Shown here: positions 24,097-32,223 of the stretch, piece after piece
Numbering within the stretch: position 1 is the stretch's first letter
How the letters are laid out: each line of letters opens with the position of its first letter
NCBI RefSeq assembly: GCF_014642655.1
Contig: NZ_BMIR01000006.1
Location: 62,001 to 126,000 of the forward strand
DNA: 64,000 bases
Source: Pullulanibacillus camelliae
GTDB taxonomy: Bacteria > Bacillota > Bacilli > Bacillales > Sporolactobacillaceae
Direction of reading: 5' to 3'
Program-made: the position numbers and the translations under genes
Notes under the pieces: model-generated
Database searches by the model: none
What the model was told of the DNA's origin: nothing
Seen by the model: the letters and a program-made list of their open reading frames with translations, nothing else

Positions 24097-24459
24097 ATGT
24101 TAATTCGTTATAAACGATCTTACGAAAAAATTGCCATGGGTCTTCTATCATTTGTCCCTTCGGAAAAAGAGCTAAAATCTTTATTGAATACCATCAGGCT
24201 TTATGAAGAAGAGGAGAATTGGCAGCTTTTCCTTTGGAAAGAAGAAGACATTATCGGTATCATTGGAATAGAAATTGTCGGTGATAAAGCAGAGTTACGC
24301 CATCTCAGCGTCAATCCTTCCCACAGAAACCAAGGAGTAGGGCGCAGAATGGTTAAAGCGCTACAAGAGATGATAGGTTCAAAGTACCAGATTGTGCCTT
24401 CAGAACAGACGAAACAATTTTATGAAAAATGTCTTAAGCCGATCGCTGATGAAGAGTGA
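24097..24459 (+). CDS. ribT: RibT-type GNAT acetyltransferase
   Basis: A 120-aa GNAT protein. The start (MLIRYKRSYEKIAMGLLSF) and the acetyl-CoA loop HLSVNPSHRNQGVGRRM match B. subtilis RibT, the fifth gene of the rib operon. RibT's reaction is not known. Here it stands alone, without ribD, ribE, ribA or ribH, between lysA and scpA. Start ATG 24097 follows AAGGAG. No FMN riboswitch is apparent upstream. Confidence 0.88.
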   Translation: MLIRYKRSYEKIAMGLLSFVPSEKELKSLLNTIRLYEEEENWQLFLWKEEDIIGIIGIEIVGDKAELRHLSVNPSHRNQGVGRRMVKALQEMIGSKYQIVPSEQTKQFYEKCLKPIADEE

Positions 24460-24699
24460 ATCGGCTTTTTCATTCTCTGTGATCAAAGAGTTAAAATATG
24501 TCGTCGGGCAGACATTGGGGATTGCCCCTATGTCATTAGACCTTAAGAAAATATAGAGGGCGCTATACATTAGGATTTAACGATGAGCTAAGTTTATCTC
24601 ATATTTTTTTGCAATGGATATGGGACAGCTGTCTATGCCTCAGCCCCTTCCGCTGCATAGGCTGATATAGAAGGACTATGTGAGGGGGAGAGTGGGAGC

Positions 24700-24954
24700 A
24701 TGTCCCGTGAATACTGCTATACCATATTGACAAAATCAATTGGTGATACGGTCAAACTTGAAACGGCAGATGGTGCCATTTATCAAGGAATTGTCATTAA
24801 AACAGACTATAATTATCTGTATTTATGTCCGATAGAAAATGAAGAAGGGCATGAAAAAACTGTGACAAACCTAACGCTATCGCATACAAGCAAGGTAGAG
24901 GTTGTTCCACTTGCAGCAATTGTTGGATTAGAGTTTATTTCAATCTATTGGTGA
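24700..24954 (+). CDS. Small uncharacterised protein, possible Sm-like fold
   Basis: An 84-aa ORF with an SD-like GAGGGGGAG about 12 bases before ATG. The segment SIGDTVKLETADGAIYQGIV then KTDYNYLYLCP has the alternating hydrophobic, glycine-centred pattern of Sm/LSm-type beta barrels. I do not recognise a named family. It sits between ribT and scpAB, not overlapping any other frame, and its codon usage looks like its neighbours. Function unknown; the fold is only a guess. Confidence 0.55.
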   Translation: MSREYCYTILTKSIGDTVKLETADGAIYQGIVIKTDYNYLYLCPIENEEGHEKTVTNLTLSHTSKVEVVPLAAIVGLEFISIYW

Positions 24955-24977
24955 AATGAATGAGTTTTTTAGGCTTA

Positions 24978-24986
24978 TGATATAAT
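24978..24986 (+). promoter_or_regulatory. Extended -10 promoter element upstream of scpA
   Basis: TGATATAAT combines the TGn extension with a perfect TATAAT. No good -35 is seen. It lies 88 bp before the scpA start. Confidence 0.42.
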
Positions 24987-25073
24987 AGGTTATGGTGGAA
25001 TTAGAACGTAAATGATGCCAAGGGTTCTAGGGCTGACGCATAGCGATGTTTTCTTTTAAGGTGGGCGAAACGA

Positions 25074-25856
25074 TTGGAGTATAAAATAAAAATTGATGCA
25101 TTTGAAGGACCATTAGATCTTTTATTGCATCTCATTAAGACATTAGAAATTGACATTTATGATATTCCAGTGGCAGCCATTACGGAACAATACTTGGATT
25201 TTATCCACACCATGCAGGTTCTCGAGCTCGATGTGGCAAGTGAATATTTAGTTATGGCTGCAACCCTTATAGAAATGAAAAGTCGGATGCTCCTTCCGAA
25301 ACAGGAAATCTTAGACGAAGATTTAGCTGATTTTGAGGAGGAAGAAGATCCTAGAGAGGAACTTGTCAGACGTCTTATTGAATATCGCCAATACAAGCAG
25401 GCCGCTGATTTCTTAAAAGATAGAGAACAACAGCAAAGTCAAGTGTATGCGAAGCCCCCCCATGATCTATCAGCCTATAAAAGTGAGACGGTGGAAGAAG
25501 TTCAGATTGCTAATGTATCACTCTATGATATGCTCTCGGCGTTTAAGCATTTATTGGTGCGGCACCGTATTAATGAGCCTTTAAATACAAAAATTGAACG
25601 GCAAACCTTGCCAATTGGCGCACGCATGCAAGAGATCGTTAGCGAGCTCAAAAAGCTTGGGAAAGTCCAGACCTTTGATTCTCTGTTCTCCTATCCAAAT
25701 CCAACACATATTGTTGTGACGTTTTTGGCACTTCTTGAATTAATGAAAAATAAAGCTGTTTTATGTCATCAAGATGAAAATTTCTCAAGCATTTTGATCA
25801 CTTTATTGGAAGGAGCGGAGTCCCTTGAATATGAAGAAGAAGCTCCCCATACTTGA
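25074..25856 (+). CDS. scpA: Segregation and condensation protein A (kleisin)
   Basis: A 260-aa kleisin subunit that bridges the Smc heads in the bacterial condensin. The N-terminal motif FEGPLDLLLHLI, the acidic middle (DLADFEEEEDPREELVRRL) and the C-terminal winged-helix segment (HIVVTFLALLELMK) are all present. It begins with TTG 25074 behind AAGGTGGGCG. The 3' end overlaps scpB by 32 bases, as expected for stoichiometric partners. Confidence 0.95.
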   Translation: MEYKIKIDAFEGPLDLLLHLIKTLEIDIYDIPVAAITEQYLDFIHTMQVLELDVASEYLVMAATLIEMKSRMLLPKQEILDEDLADFEEEEDPREELVRRLIEYRQYKQAADFLKDREQQQSQVYAKPPHDLSAYKSETVEEVQIANVSLYDMLSAFKHLLVRHRINEPLNTKIERQTLPIGARMQEIVSELKKLGKVQTFDSLFSYPNPTHIVVTFLALLELMKNKAVLCHQDENFSSILITLLEGAESLEYEEEAPHT

Positions 25857-26409
25857 AGCCTTATTGTATGTTACAGGAGAAGAAGGCCTCACCTTAGAGC
25901 AGATCACTCAAGTGCTTGACTGCACAACAGATGAAGCGCTTGAGGTCATAGAACGCTATAAAAGAGAGCTATTGGATTCGGGCAGAGGATTGACGCTTGC
26001 GGAAATCGCTGGTGGGTATCAACTGATTACAAAGCCTGAATTATCTCCATACATAGAAAGATTGGTAGACGCTCCTAAACCAGCTTCTTTAACTCAAGCG
26101 GCCTTGGAGACCCTTGCTGTTATCGCCTATAAGCAACCCGTATCCCGTGCTGAGGTGGAAGAAGTACGTGGCGTTAAGTCCGAAAAGGCCATACATAATC
26201 TTGTTGCAAAGGGATTGATTAAAGAAGTGGGGCGTGCTGAGGGGACAGGACGGGCGATCTTATATGGTGTGACGGCTTCGTTTTTATCACACTTTGGTTT
26301 GAAATCAATCGAGGAATTGCCACCAATGCCAGAAGATCCAGAAGCCCTTCAAGACAGTGAGGCTGATTTGTTCTATTCACGTTTTCAACAAACCGTTATG
26401 GATATTTAG
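25825..26409 (+). CDS. scpB: Segregation and condensation protein B
   Basis: A 194-aa protein of two winged-helix domains that binds ScpA in the Smc-ScpAB complex. The motifs EALLYVTGEEGLT and LAVIAYKQPVSRAEVEEVRG are diagnostic. TTG 25825 (SD AAGGAGCGG, six bases away) is favoured; ATG 25831 is the alternative. It ends the ribT-scpAB stretch and is followed by a strong terminator. Confidence 0.95.
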   Translation: MNMKKKLPILEALLYVTGEEGLTLEQITQVLDCTTDEALEVIERYKRELLDSGRGLTLAEIAGGYQLITKPELSPYIERLVDAPKPASLTQAALETLAVIAYKQPVSRAEVEEVRGVKSEKAIHNLVAKGLIKEVGRAEGTGRAILYGVTASFLSHFGLKSIEELPPMPEDPEALQDSEADLFYSRFQQTVMDI

Positions 26410-26431
26410 TCTTGCAATGCCAATATGATAG

Positions 26432-26475
26432 AGAGGTCACCTCAGACACTTGTTCTGTGGATGACCTCTTTTTTT
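26432..26475 (+). terminator. Terminator of scpAB
   Basis: AGAGGTCA (26432) pairs with TGACCTCT (26462), with further pairing inside, followed by a T7 tract. A short 5' fragment of family A (AAATAAGAAAATATAACC) begins right after the T-tract. Confidence 0.85.
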
Positions 26476-26699
26476 AAAATAAGAAAATATAACCTGATTT
26501 ATTCATACTTCGGGAGAAAACGAGATCTGGGATCAAAGCTAAATTTCCCATGCCACTTTTATGGAAATTATGTTGGAATTGTCTCCGATTGAGGAATTAA
26601 AACGGTCACTCTCCACAAAATGACCTGTTTTTGGGCATACTGCTCCTTTGGGGCCTAAAATAATTTTAAAAAGGTCTTCTAAAGATTTGTAGGTTATTA
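26476..26699 (+). other. Gene-free stretch after scpB
   Basis: After the family A fragment (to about 26500) nothing recognisable is seen. The 141-aa minus-strand open frame that crosses it continues into the repeat at 26700 and has no SD or family features. Confidence 0.4.
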
Positions 26700-26880
26700 G
26701 CCTTCTGAAGTTTAGGCATGGTATTGGCAGGTGATTTCCGCTCCTGGCACTCGCTTTCCACGGGCACGGCCTCAGCCTCCTCGGAAGAAAGACACTTCCT
26801 GCGGGGTCTTCGGACGCGTGCTGTTCCCGTAGGAGTCTCGTGCCATACGCTCCAATCACTCGATTTTTAGCCTTTAAATG
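26700..26880 (+). repeat. Structured GC-rich intergenic repeat, family E
   Basis: The segment carries GCACTCGCTTTCCACGGGCA, GCCTCAGCCTCCTCGG, CCTGCGGGGTCTTCGG and GTAGGAGTCTCGTGCC with several short inverted repeats. It resembles the core of family A (CGCTTTCCGCGGG, AGCCTCCTCG) and, from memory, a GC-rich repeat common between genes of Bacillales. It abuts the 3' end of the transposase relic. Confidence 0.5.
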
Positions 26881-26884
26881 CGCT

Positions 26885-27603
26885 GTAGTATGTCCCAAAA
26901 AAATGTTTGATACAAGAAACTGGAAGAACATTTGAAGTACAAAGATCGCCCTGACTTTACTCATTTGCTGGCCACTTTAATGATCTTTGTACGTATTGTT
27001 TGGATTGGCATATTCTTTTGTCCCTCTGGAAAGCAAAGTGTACGAAGCCAGTTCGTCAAGTTGTATGCCAGCAGGCTTAAGCATCATTCTTACCTCATTA
27101 CCTTGGAAGGAATGGCTGCACATTCTATCAAAGTTAAAACCATTCTTGCTTCCTTGATGTAATTTTCCATCTTTCCTCTTTTCTGATAAGCGCGGACGAT
27201 AGCCTTTGGTGAAAAAGCATCAAACAAGTTTGTCAGAAAGAAAGAATGGGTGAAAAACAATTCTCCTCCAGCCGGCCGAACGGATTGGACAATCACCTTT
27301 CGCGGTTTAGCCCACGCTTGATAGTCCATCTCTTCATAATGCATTTCCGTCTTTGATACATCGGATGGCATTGAGTTAGGGTAGCTCTTTTGCGAGACCT
27401 TATAAAATGGCGTTGGACTTCAATCGAATGACGTAAAACACCGAATTTAACTTCAGATGCTGAATCAGAGTTTGTGAAAAACCAATTTTTTCGTCAAATT
27501 CTCGAAATAAGAACTCGCCGGTATCAGAGGAGAGTGAACCTCTATCATTTGACAATTTAATTCTACGATTGAAATCAAGCGTTATTTGCGGTAAAGGAGC
27601 CAT
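26885..27603 (-). pseudogene. IS1380-family transposase remnant
   Basis: The minus strand reads an N-terminus (MAPLPQITLDFNRRIKLSND, then LSSDTGEFLFREFDEKIGFS) typical of IS1380 transposases. It jumps near 27430 to the later FYVIRLKSN segment, implying an internal deletion. A frameshift near 27402 leads to KVSQKSYP and the KRGKMENYIKEA catalytic-region motif (27090-27371). Another frameshift near 27095 leads to YNLTNWLRTLCFPEG, and a TGA replaces a codon before VKSGRSLYF. It is clearly non-functional. Terminal inverted repeats were not found. Confidence 0.8.
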
Positions 27604-27794
27604 TATAAGAATCCTTTCCGGTGGTTATTTTGTGGTGATTTAACCTTATCAGAAACGGATTTTTTCATTTAGTTGATGCGTTGAAATTCAGAATAAATCA
27701 CTTGATAGATAAGCCTTTTTACTGTGTTTTGGGAACTTCTATGAATAGTCTAGGTATAACTTTTCGTTGCTACCTTTTAGGGATAAGCTAATGG

Positions 27795-28312
27795 CATGTG
27801 TTAAAAGGTCTACATCTTCTGTTTCATTGAGGGAGAATTTGTTATTTTACCTCAGCTTTTTGTTACGCCCACCCCTGGATTCGGAAGCCTGTCCCGCGGT
27901 TTTGTTCTCTTTTCGGAAACTTCATGTTTTATTTGTTATTTCGCCCGAGGCTTTTGTTAACAGGGCAGGACTTTTGTTCCTTTGAAACTGGCTTTTGTTA
28001 ACTTGCCTCAGCCTTTTGTTGCACGCAGACTCTGATTCGGAAACTTACACCGGGGATTCGTTCTCTATTCGGAAACTTCAAGCATTATTTGTTAATCTAG
28101 TCGAGACTTTCGTTAAAAGGGGCTGGTCTTTCGTTAAGTTGTAATGCTTTTTGTTACGCTCAGCTCTGGATTCGGAAACTTGAACCCCGGATTTGCTCGC
28201 TATTTGTTCACTTCGCGTTTTATTTGTTATTTTTGCTGAGGCATTTGTTAAATGCCTATGGCTTTTGTTGCGTTGTGCCACGTATTTGTTAAAATGCCTA
28301 CGGTTTTTGTTC
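27795..28312 (+). repeat. Degenerate 21-bp tandem repeat block T2
   Basis: Same repeat as block T1: anchors at 27838, 27859, 27880 (TTCGGAA form) and 27901 are 21 bp apart. The higher-order segment CTCTATTCGGAAACTTCAAG recurs here at about 28071. As at T1, a family A element follows immediately. No credible gene. Confidence 0.85.
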
Positions 28313-28621
28313 AAAGATCAGAAAGTATAAAATTTCTGGTCACGAGACCGGTGCGCGATTCCGCTCCAGGCCGCTCGGTTTTCGCGGGGGAGTGGTAAGC
28401 CACCTCGCGCCTGAGGAGGCTTACCGATCTCCCACTTCCCGTTGGACTCTCGTATTGCATCATGAGTCAGCAGCGCTCGAGAAACACACGATTTTAGAGT
28501 ATTCCGAATCTCGCGCCTTCCGCTCCAATCCGCTTGACCTTTCCATGAAGCCTCTTCCATATCTGATGATGCCTTTATAGCTAGACAAGGACCGGGCATG
28601 TTCATGCTTTTGCCCATTTTT
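28313..28621 (+). repeat. Family A intergenic repeat, long form
   Basis: Starts AAGATCAGAAAGTATAAAAT. The core GGGGGAGTGGTAAGCC pairs with GGCTTACCGATCTCCC about 20 bp further on to form a long hairpin. Then come ATCATGAGTCAGCAGCGC and CACACGATTTTAGAGT, and the element ends with GACCGGGCATG...GCCCATTTTTT. It is nearly the same length as the copy at 53078. Confidence 0.85.
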
Positions 28622-28730
28622 TCTCATAATGTCAGATTAATAACTTTGTGGAAGCTCTTACAAGTTTGGGTTTTGGCTTTTTCTCGAGTTTTGGTGGCTA
28701 TCTTAATGTGTGATTTGAAAAACCACCTTA
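28622..28730 (+). repeat. Family C repeat following family A
   Basis: AATAACTTTGTGGAAGCTCT, TACAAGTTTGGGTTTTGGCT and AATGTGTGATTTGAAAAACC parallel the family C copy at 50544. The rest of the gap to 28798 shows only a second short repeat-like string, GCGCATGAGCGTCTATCTG. Confidence 0.7.
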
Positions 28731-28798
28731 ACTATACAAGCGCATGAGCGTCTATCTGTACGGCTAAGTGTTGATTTTTCCTTTAGCACAATAAAATC

Positions 28799-28824
28799 AT
28801 ATTCACCTTTTTCTCGCATAAACT
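28799..28824 (+). promoter_or_regulatory. Possible sigma-E promoter of dacB
   Basis: ATA at 28799 and CATAAACT at 28817 (consensus CATACANT) are separated by 15 nt, one short of ideal. B. subtilis dacB is transcribed by sigma-E in the mother cell. Confidence 0.42.
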
Positions 28825-28858
28825 TGTACAAAAATAGATTAAGGGATGGGATGACACC

Positions 28859-30016
28859 TTGGTGATCACAAGAAGATTCACGTTGGTAGCCACAATTTTA
28901 CTATTAATCTTTTTAACGTGTAATTTTAATAAAGTAGAAGCAAAGCCCATGATTGCAAATCGGGTACACGTTTCGGCTCAGTCAGCTGTTCTAATGGATG
29001 AGGCGACAGGACGGGTGCTTTTTGGAAAAGACATACATAAAAAAATGAGGATTGCCAGCATAACAAAAGTGATGACGGCGATACTTGCGATTGAATCGGG
29101 TAAGCTGAATAAAACAGTAACCATTAGCGATAATGCCTATGGTACAGAGGGGTCCTCACTTTATCTGAAAAGGGGGGAAAAAGTCAAGCTGAAGGATTTG
29201 GTTTATGGATTATTGATGCGTTCGGGCAATGATGCGGCGATTGCGATTGCTGAGGCAGTAAGCGGTAGCACTGGGGGATTCGTTTATCAAATGAATAAGA
29301 AGGCCAAAGAGCTTGGTATGTTAGATACAACTTTTGCCAATCCACATGGTTTAGACGACGAGCGGCATCGTTCCACAGCTTATGACATGGCGCTATTAAC
29401 AAAATATGCGATGCAGAATAAAACGTTTCAAAAAATGTTTAAGACGAAGTTTTATAATACTCCTCAGGAAGGAGAAAAGTGGGATCGGCATTGGAAAAAT
29501 AAAAACAAGCTATTATTTAACTACGACTATTCAACAGGCGGGAAGACAGGCTATACCAAAAAGACAGGGAGAACACTTATATCTACCGCAACAAAGGATG
29601 ATAAGGATTTTATTGTCGTAACGCTTAATGATGGTGATGATTGGAACGATCATCGCACCCTCTTTAATTGGGGATTTAATCATTTTAATATGGTCAAGGT
29701 CATGCATGAAGGCAAGTTAAATGGTGTCAAAAAGACCTACTATAAGGGAGCAGTTTTTCTCCATCGTGATATCGTCCTGCCTTTGACTACTGAAGAAAAA
29801 AAGCATCTGACAACACAACTGATGCTTTACAAGCCAAAGCAAGGCCAGGAATTTCAGAAGCCTCCAAAGATTGCTGGCCGATTAAAAGTAAGCGTCGAAG
29901 GTGAAACCCTTGCAGATGTTCCAGTGTTTTATAAGCAGGCGGAGAAAGAGAAAAAGGGCTTTTGGTCCCTTGTCCAAGTGATCATCGGTCATATGCTGGA
30001 GCCAGATCATGATTAA
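28859..30016 (+). CDS. dacB: Sporulation D-alanyl-D-alanine carboxypeptidase DacB (PBP5*)
   Basis: A 385-aa exported S11-family carboxypeptidase that trims cortex peptidoglycan peptides and limits cross-linking. Signal peptide through about residue 29; Ser67-Lys70 (SITK), SGN at 122-124 and KTG at 229-231. The start is TTG 28859 or the adjacent GTG 28862; AAGGGATGGG lies upstream. It heads dacB-spmA-spmB exactly as in B. subtilis and overlaps spmA by eight bases. Unlike dacF, it is expected to act from the mother cell. Confidence 0.92.
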   Translation: MVITRRFTLVATILLLIFLTCNFNKVEAKPMIANRVHVSAQSAVLMDEATGRVLFGKDIHKKMRIASITKVMTAILAIESGKLNKTVTISDNAYGTEGSSLYLKRGEKVKLKDLVYGLLMRSGNDAAIAIAEAVSGSTGGFVYQMNKKAKELGMLDTTFANPHGLDDERHRSTAYDMALLTKYAMQNKTFQKMFKTKFYNTPQEGEKWDRHWKNKNKLLFNYDYSTGGKTGYTKKTGRTLISTATKDDKDFIVVTLNDGDDWNDHRTLFNWGFNHFNMVKVMHEGKLNGVKKTYYKGAVFLHRDIVLPLTTEEKKHLTTQLMLYKPKQGQEFQKPPKIAGRLKVSVEGETLADVPVFYKQAEKEKKGFWSLVQVIIGHMLEPDHD

Positions 30017-30605
30017 TTATATTTGGGTGGGGATGTTCGTCATCGGACTTGTCTATGCGGCAATCACCGGACATATGGAGGAAGTGAATGAAGCTATTTT
30101 TAAATATGCCAAGGAGGGGGTCACCCTTTGTTTTGGTTTGATTTTCATTTTAGTCTTTTGGTTAGGGATCATGAAAATTGCCGAGGTTGCTGGTTTGCTC
30201 AATAAATTGGCCATGGGCTTTAAACCGCTTTTAAAAAAACTCTTTCCAGAGGTGCCAGAAAATCATCCAGCGATGGGCTACATCCTTTCCAATACCATAG
30301 CCAATCTGTTTGGGCTAGGCAATGCGGCGACGCCCATGGGGATTAAAGCGATGGAGCAGTTAAAAAAGCTTAATCACAATCGCCCAGAAGCGAGTCGTTC
30401 GATGATCACGCTATTGGCTTTGAATACGTCAAGCTTAACGCTCATTCCAACGACCGTCATAGCGATCCGTATGAAGTATGGCTCCGCTCATCCAACCGAT
30501 ATTGTTGGCACAACGTTAATCGCTACGACAGCGACAACAGTGGCTGCACTTCTCATCGATCGCTATTTTTATCATCGTCGTCAAAAGAAGAACAAGTATA
30601 AATAA
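30009..30605 (+). CDS. spmA: Spore maturation protein A
   Basis: A 198-aa nucleoside-recognition (Gate) domain membrane protein needed for spore-core dehydration. Several membrane helices are present; GLGNAATPMGIKAMEQL carries the Gate-domain NAATP motif. ATG 30009 overlaps the dacB stop. SpmA and SpmB are thought to form a transporter together; the cargo is unknown. Confidence 0.94.
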   Translation: MINYIWVGMFVIGLVYAAITGHMEEVNEAIFKYAKEGVTLCFGLIFILVFWLGIMKIAEVAGLLNKLAMGFKPLLKKLFPEVPENHPAMGYILSNTIANLFGLGNAATPMGIKAMEQLKKLNHNRPEASRSMITLLALNTSSLTLIPTTVIAIRMKYGSAHPTDIVGTTLIATTATTVAALLIDRYFYHRRQKKNKYK

Positions 30606-30623
30606 CTGTTGGGGGGGAGAACC

Positions 30624-31154
30624 GTGGAAGTCATCTCAACTCTATCCATTTGGTTTATTCCAATTATCATTGGCATCGTTTTAGTTTACGGAACATGGAA
30701 ACGCGTCCCCACCTATGAAACCTTTGTCGAGGGGGGAAAGGAAGGCTTTCATATCGCGATATCCATCATCCCTTATTTGGTTGGCATGCTCGTTTCGATC
30801 GGTGTGTTTCGGGCCTCTGGTGCATTGGATGCGCTTATTGACATGCTGCGTCCTTTGCTCTCATTGGTCGGTGTTCCAGCGGAAATTGTTCCTCAAGCCT
30901 TAATTCGTCCCTTATCTGGGAACGGTGCTTTAGGGATGATGAGTGATATTTTAAAAAATGAAGGGCCTGATTCATTTATTGGCATGCTCTCCTCAACACT
31001 TCAAGGAGCAACAGATACAACTCTCTACATCGTGACAGTTTATTTCGGTGCAATTGGTATTAAAAATGTTGGGGACTCGTTAAAGGTGGGTTTTTTAGCC
31101 GACTTTGTCGGTATTGTAGCAGCGATTGTTATTGTGACGTTAATGTATGGCTAA
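30624..31154 (+). CDS. spmB: Spore maturation protein B
   Basis: A 176-aa Gate-domain membrane protein, partner of SpmA. The motif RPLSGNGALGMMSDILKNEG and helices on both sides are typical. GGGGGGGAGA leads to GTG 30624; the in-frame TTG at 30609 falls before that SD and is rejected. Confidence 0.94.
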   Translation: MEVISTLSIWFIPIIIGIVLVYGTWKRVPTYETFVEGGKEGFHIAISIIPYLVGMLVSIGVFRASGALDALIDMLRPLLSLVGVPAEIVPQALIRPLSGNGALGMMSDILKNEGPDSFIGMLSSTLQGATDTTLYIVTVYFGAIGIKNVGDSLKVGFLADFVGIVAAIVIVTLMYG

Positions 31155-31156
31155 TA

Positions 31157-31195
31157 GTGGGTAAGAAATGAAAAGGGTGATTCCCACGTTTTTTA
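31157..31195 (+). terminator. Probable terminator of dacB-spmAB
   Basis: GTGGG (31157) pairs with CCCAC (31183) with weak inner pairing, then T7. A family C repeat starts at the T-tract. Confidence 0.45.
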
Positions 31196-31350
31196 TACTA
31201 CTAGAATTTATAATTTCGCTGACGCTCTCAGAGGAAGATAGTATAAGTGTCACTTTGGCTTCGCCTTCTAAGGCTTGCGATAAGCCAAATTTTCTAAAAC
31301 GACTTGTTCCGCTTTTCTTTTCTTCAATAAGTCTCTTCGCTAGCAAGTCC
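31190..31350 (+). repeat. Family C intergenic repeat
   Basis: TTTTTTATACTACTAGAATT, then AATTTCGCTGACGCTCTCAG, AGTATAAGTGTCACTTTGGC and CTTCTAAGGCTTGCGATAAG, ending CAAATTTTCTAAAA. The copy at 46706 is about 85 percent identical over its first 95 bases by eye. Confidence 0.8.
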
Positions 31351-31379
31351 CCCCAACAGCCATTTTCTCACGCCTTTAC

Positions 31380-31408
31380 TTGTTAAAAATGATGAGTAAG
31401 GGTATGAT
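31380..31408 (+). promoter_or_regulatory. Sigma-A promoter of rluB
   Basis: TTGTTA at 31380, exactly 17 nt, TATGAT at 31403. It lies 19 bp upstream of the rluB start, so the transcript leader would be very short. Confidence 0.62.
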
Positions 31409-31426
31409 GAGAAATGAGGTGAAAGT

Positions 31427-32146
31427 ATGGAAAGGCTCCAAAAGATAATTGCTCAAGCGGGAGTGACTTCTCGCAGGAAAGCTGAAGCTTTGATTCAAGA
31501 AGGTAAGGTTAAAGTGAATGGGAGCGTAGTCACTGAGCTAGGGACAAAGGTCTCGCCCCATGATAAAATTGAAGTGAATAATATTCCCATCGAACGGGAA
31601 GAACCCGTTTATTTTTTGTTTTATAAGCCAACAGGAGTCATTTCGGCGGTAAGTGATGACAAGGGTCGTAAAGTTGTGACCGATTTTTTTCATAATGTGA
31701 ATGAACGTATTTTTCCCATAGGTCGTCTGGACTATGATACATCTGGTGTCTTACTGTTAACAAATGATGGGGAGTTTGCTAATATGCTGATGCATCCGCG
31801 GTATAATGTAGATAAGGAATACATTGTTAAAGTAGCGGGCATCCCAACGAAGCAAACACTGCGGGCCTTGGAAAGAGGGGTTAGATTAGAAGATGGTAAA
31901 ACAGCACCTGCTGTTGCAACCCTTATTTCTTCTGATCGGCAAAAAAATACGGCGATTATTTCCCTTACGATACATGAAGGAAGGAATCGTCAGGTCAGAC
32001 GGATGCTCGAGGCTGTGGGCCATAAAGTCCTAAAGCTTAAACGGGAGCGCTACGCTTTTTTAACCGTGCGTGCGATGCAGCCTGGTGACTACAGACAGCT
32101 CAAACCTCATGAGGTGAAACGACTCAGAGATGCCACTGTCACATAA
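31427..32146 (+). CDS. rluB: 23S rRNA pseudouridine synthase B
   Basis: A 239-aa RsuA/RluB-family enzyme that makes pseudouridine at 23S rRNA position 2605 (E. coli numbering). An S4 RNA-binding domain (residues 1-60, beginning MERLQKIIAQAGVTSRRKAE) is followed by the synthase domain with catalytic Asp102 in GRLDYDTSG and the RNRQVRRM-type motif (GRNRQVRRML). ATG 31427 follows GAGGTG. It is followed by its own terminator. Confidence 0.95.
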   Translation: MERLQKIIAQAGVTSRRKAEALIQEGKVKVNGSVVTELGTKVSPHDKIEVNNIPIEREEPVYFLFYKPTGVISAVSDDKGRKVVTDFFHNVNERIFPIGRLDYDTSGVLLLTNDGEFANMLMHPRYNVDKEYIVKVAGIPTKQTLRALERGVRLEDGKTAPAVATLISSDRQKNTAIISLTIHEGRNRQVRRMLEAVGHKVLKLKRERYAFLTVRAMQPGDYRQLKPHEVKRLRDATVT

Positions 32147-32154
32147 CCGTCACA

Positions 32155-32179
32155 AAACCGCCTGCCGTGCGGTTTTTTT
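32155..32179 (+). terminator. Terminator of rluB
   Basis: AAACCGC and GCGGTTT with a 7-nt loop and T7 run. Confidence 0.85.
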
Positions 32180-32223
32180 CACGCTATAGTAGAAGTGAGA
32201 CTTTTTTCTTTGGGGTGTCTTAT

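Noticed and set aside
26539-26964. Minus-strand ORF of 141 aa after scpB
   Set aside because: It spans repeat E and the end of the transposase relic; only its N-terminal part overlaps transposase DNA, in the wrong frame.
28392-28617. ORFs on both strands inside the long family A element
   Set aside because: Equivalent frames are broken in the copy at 53078, so the repeat is not coding.
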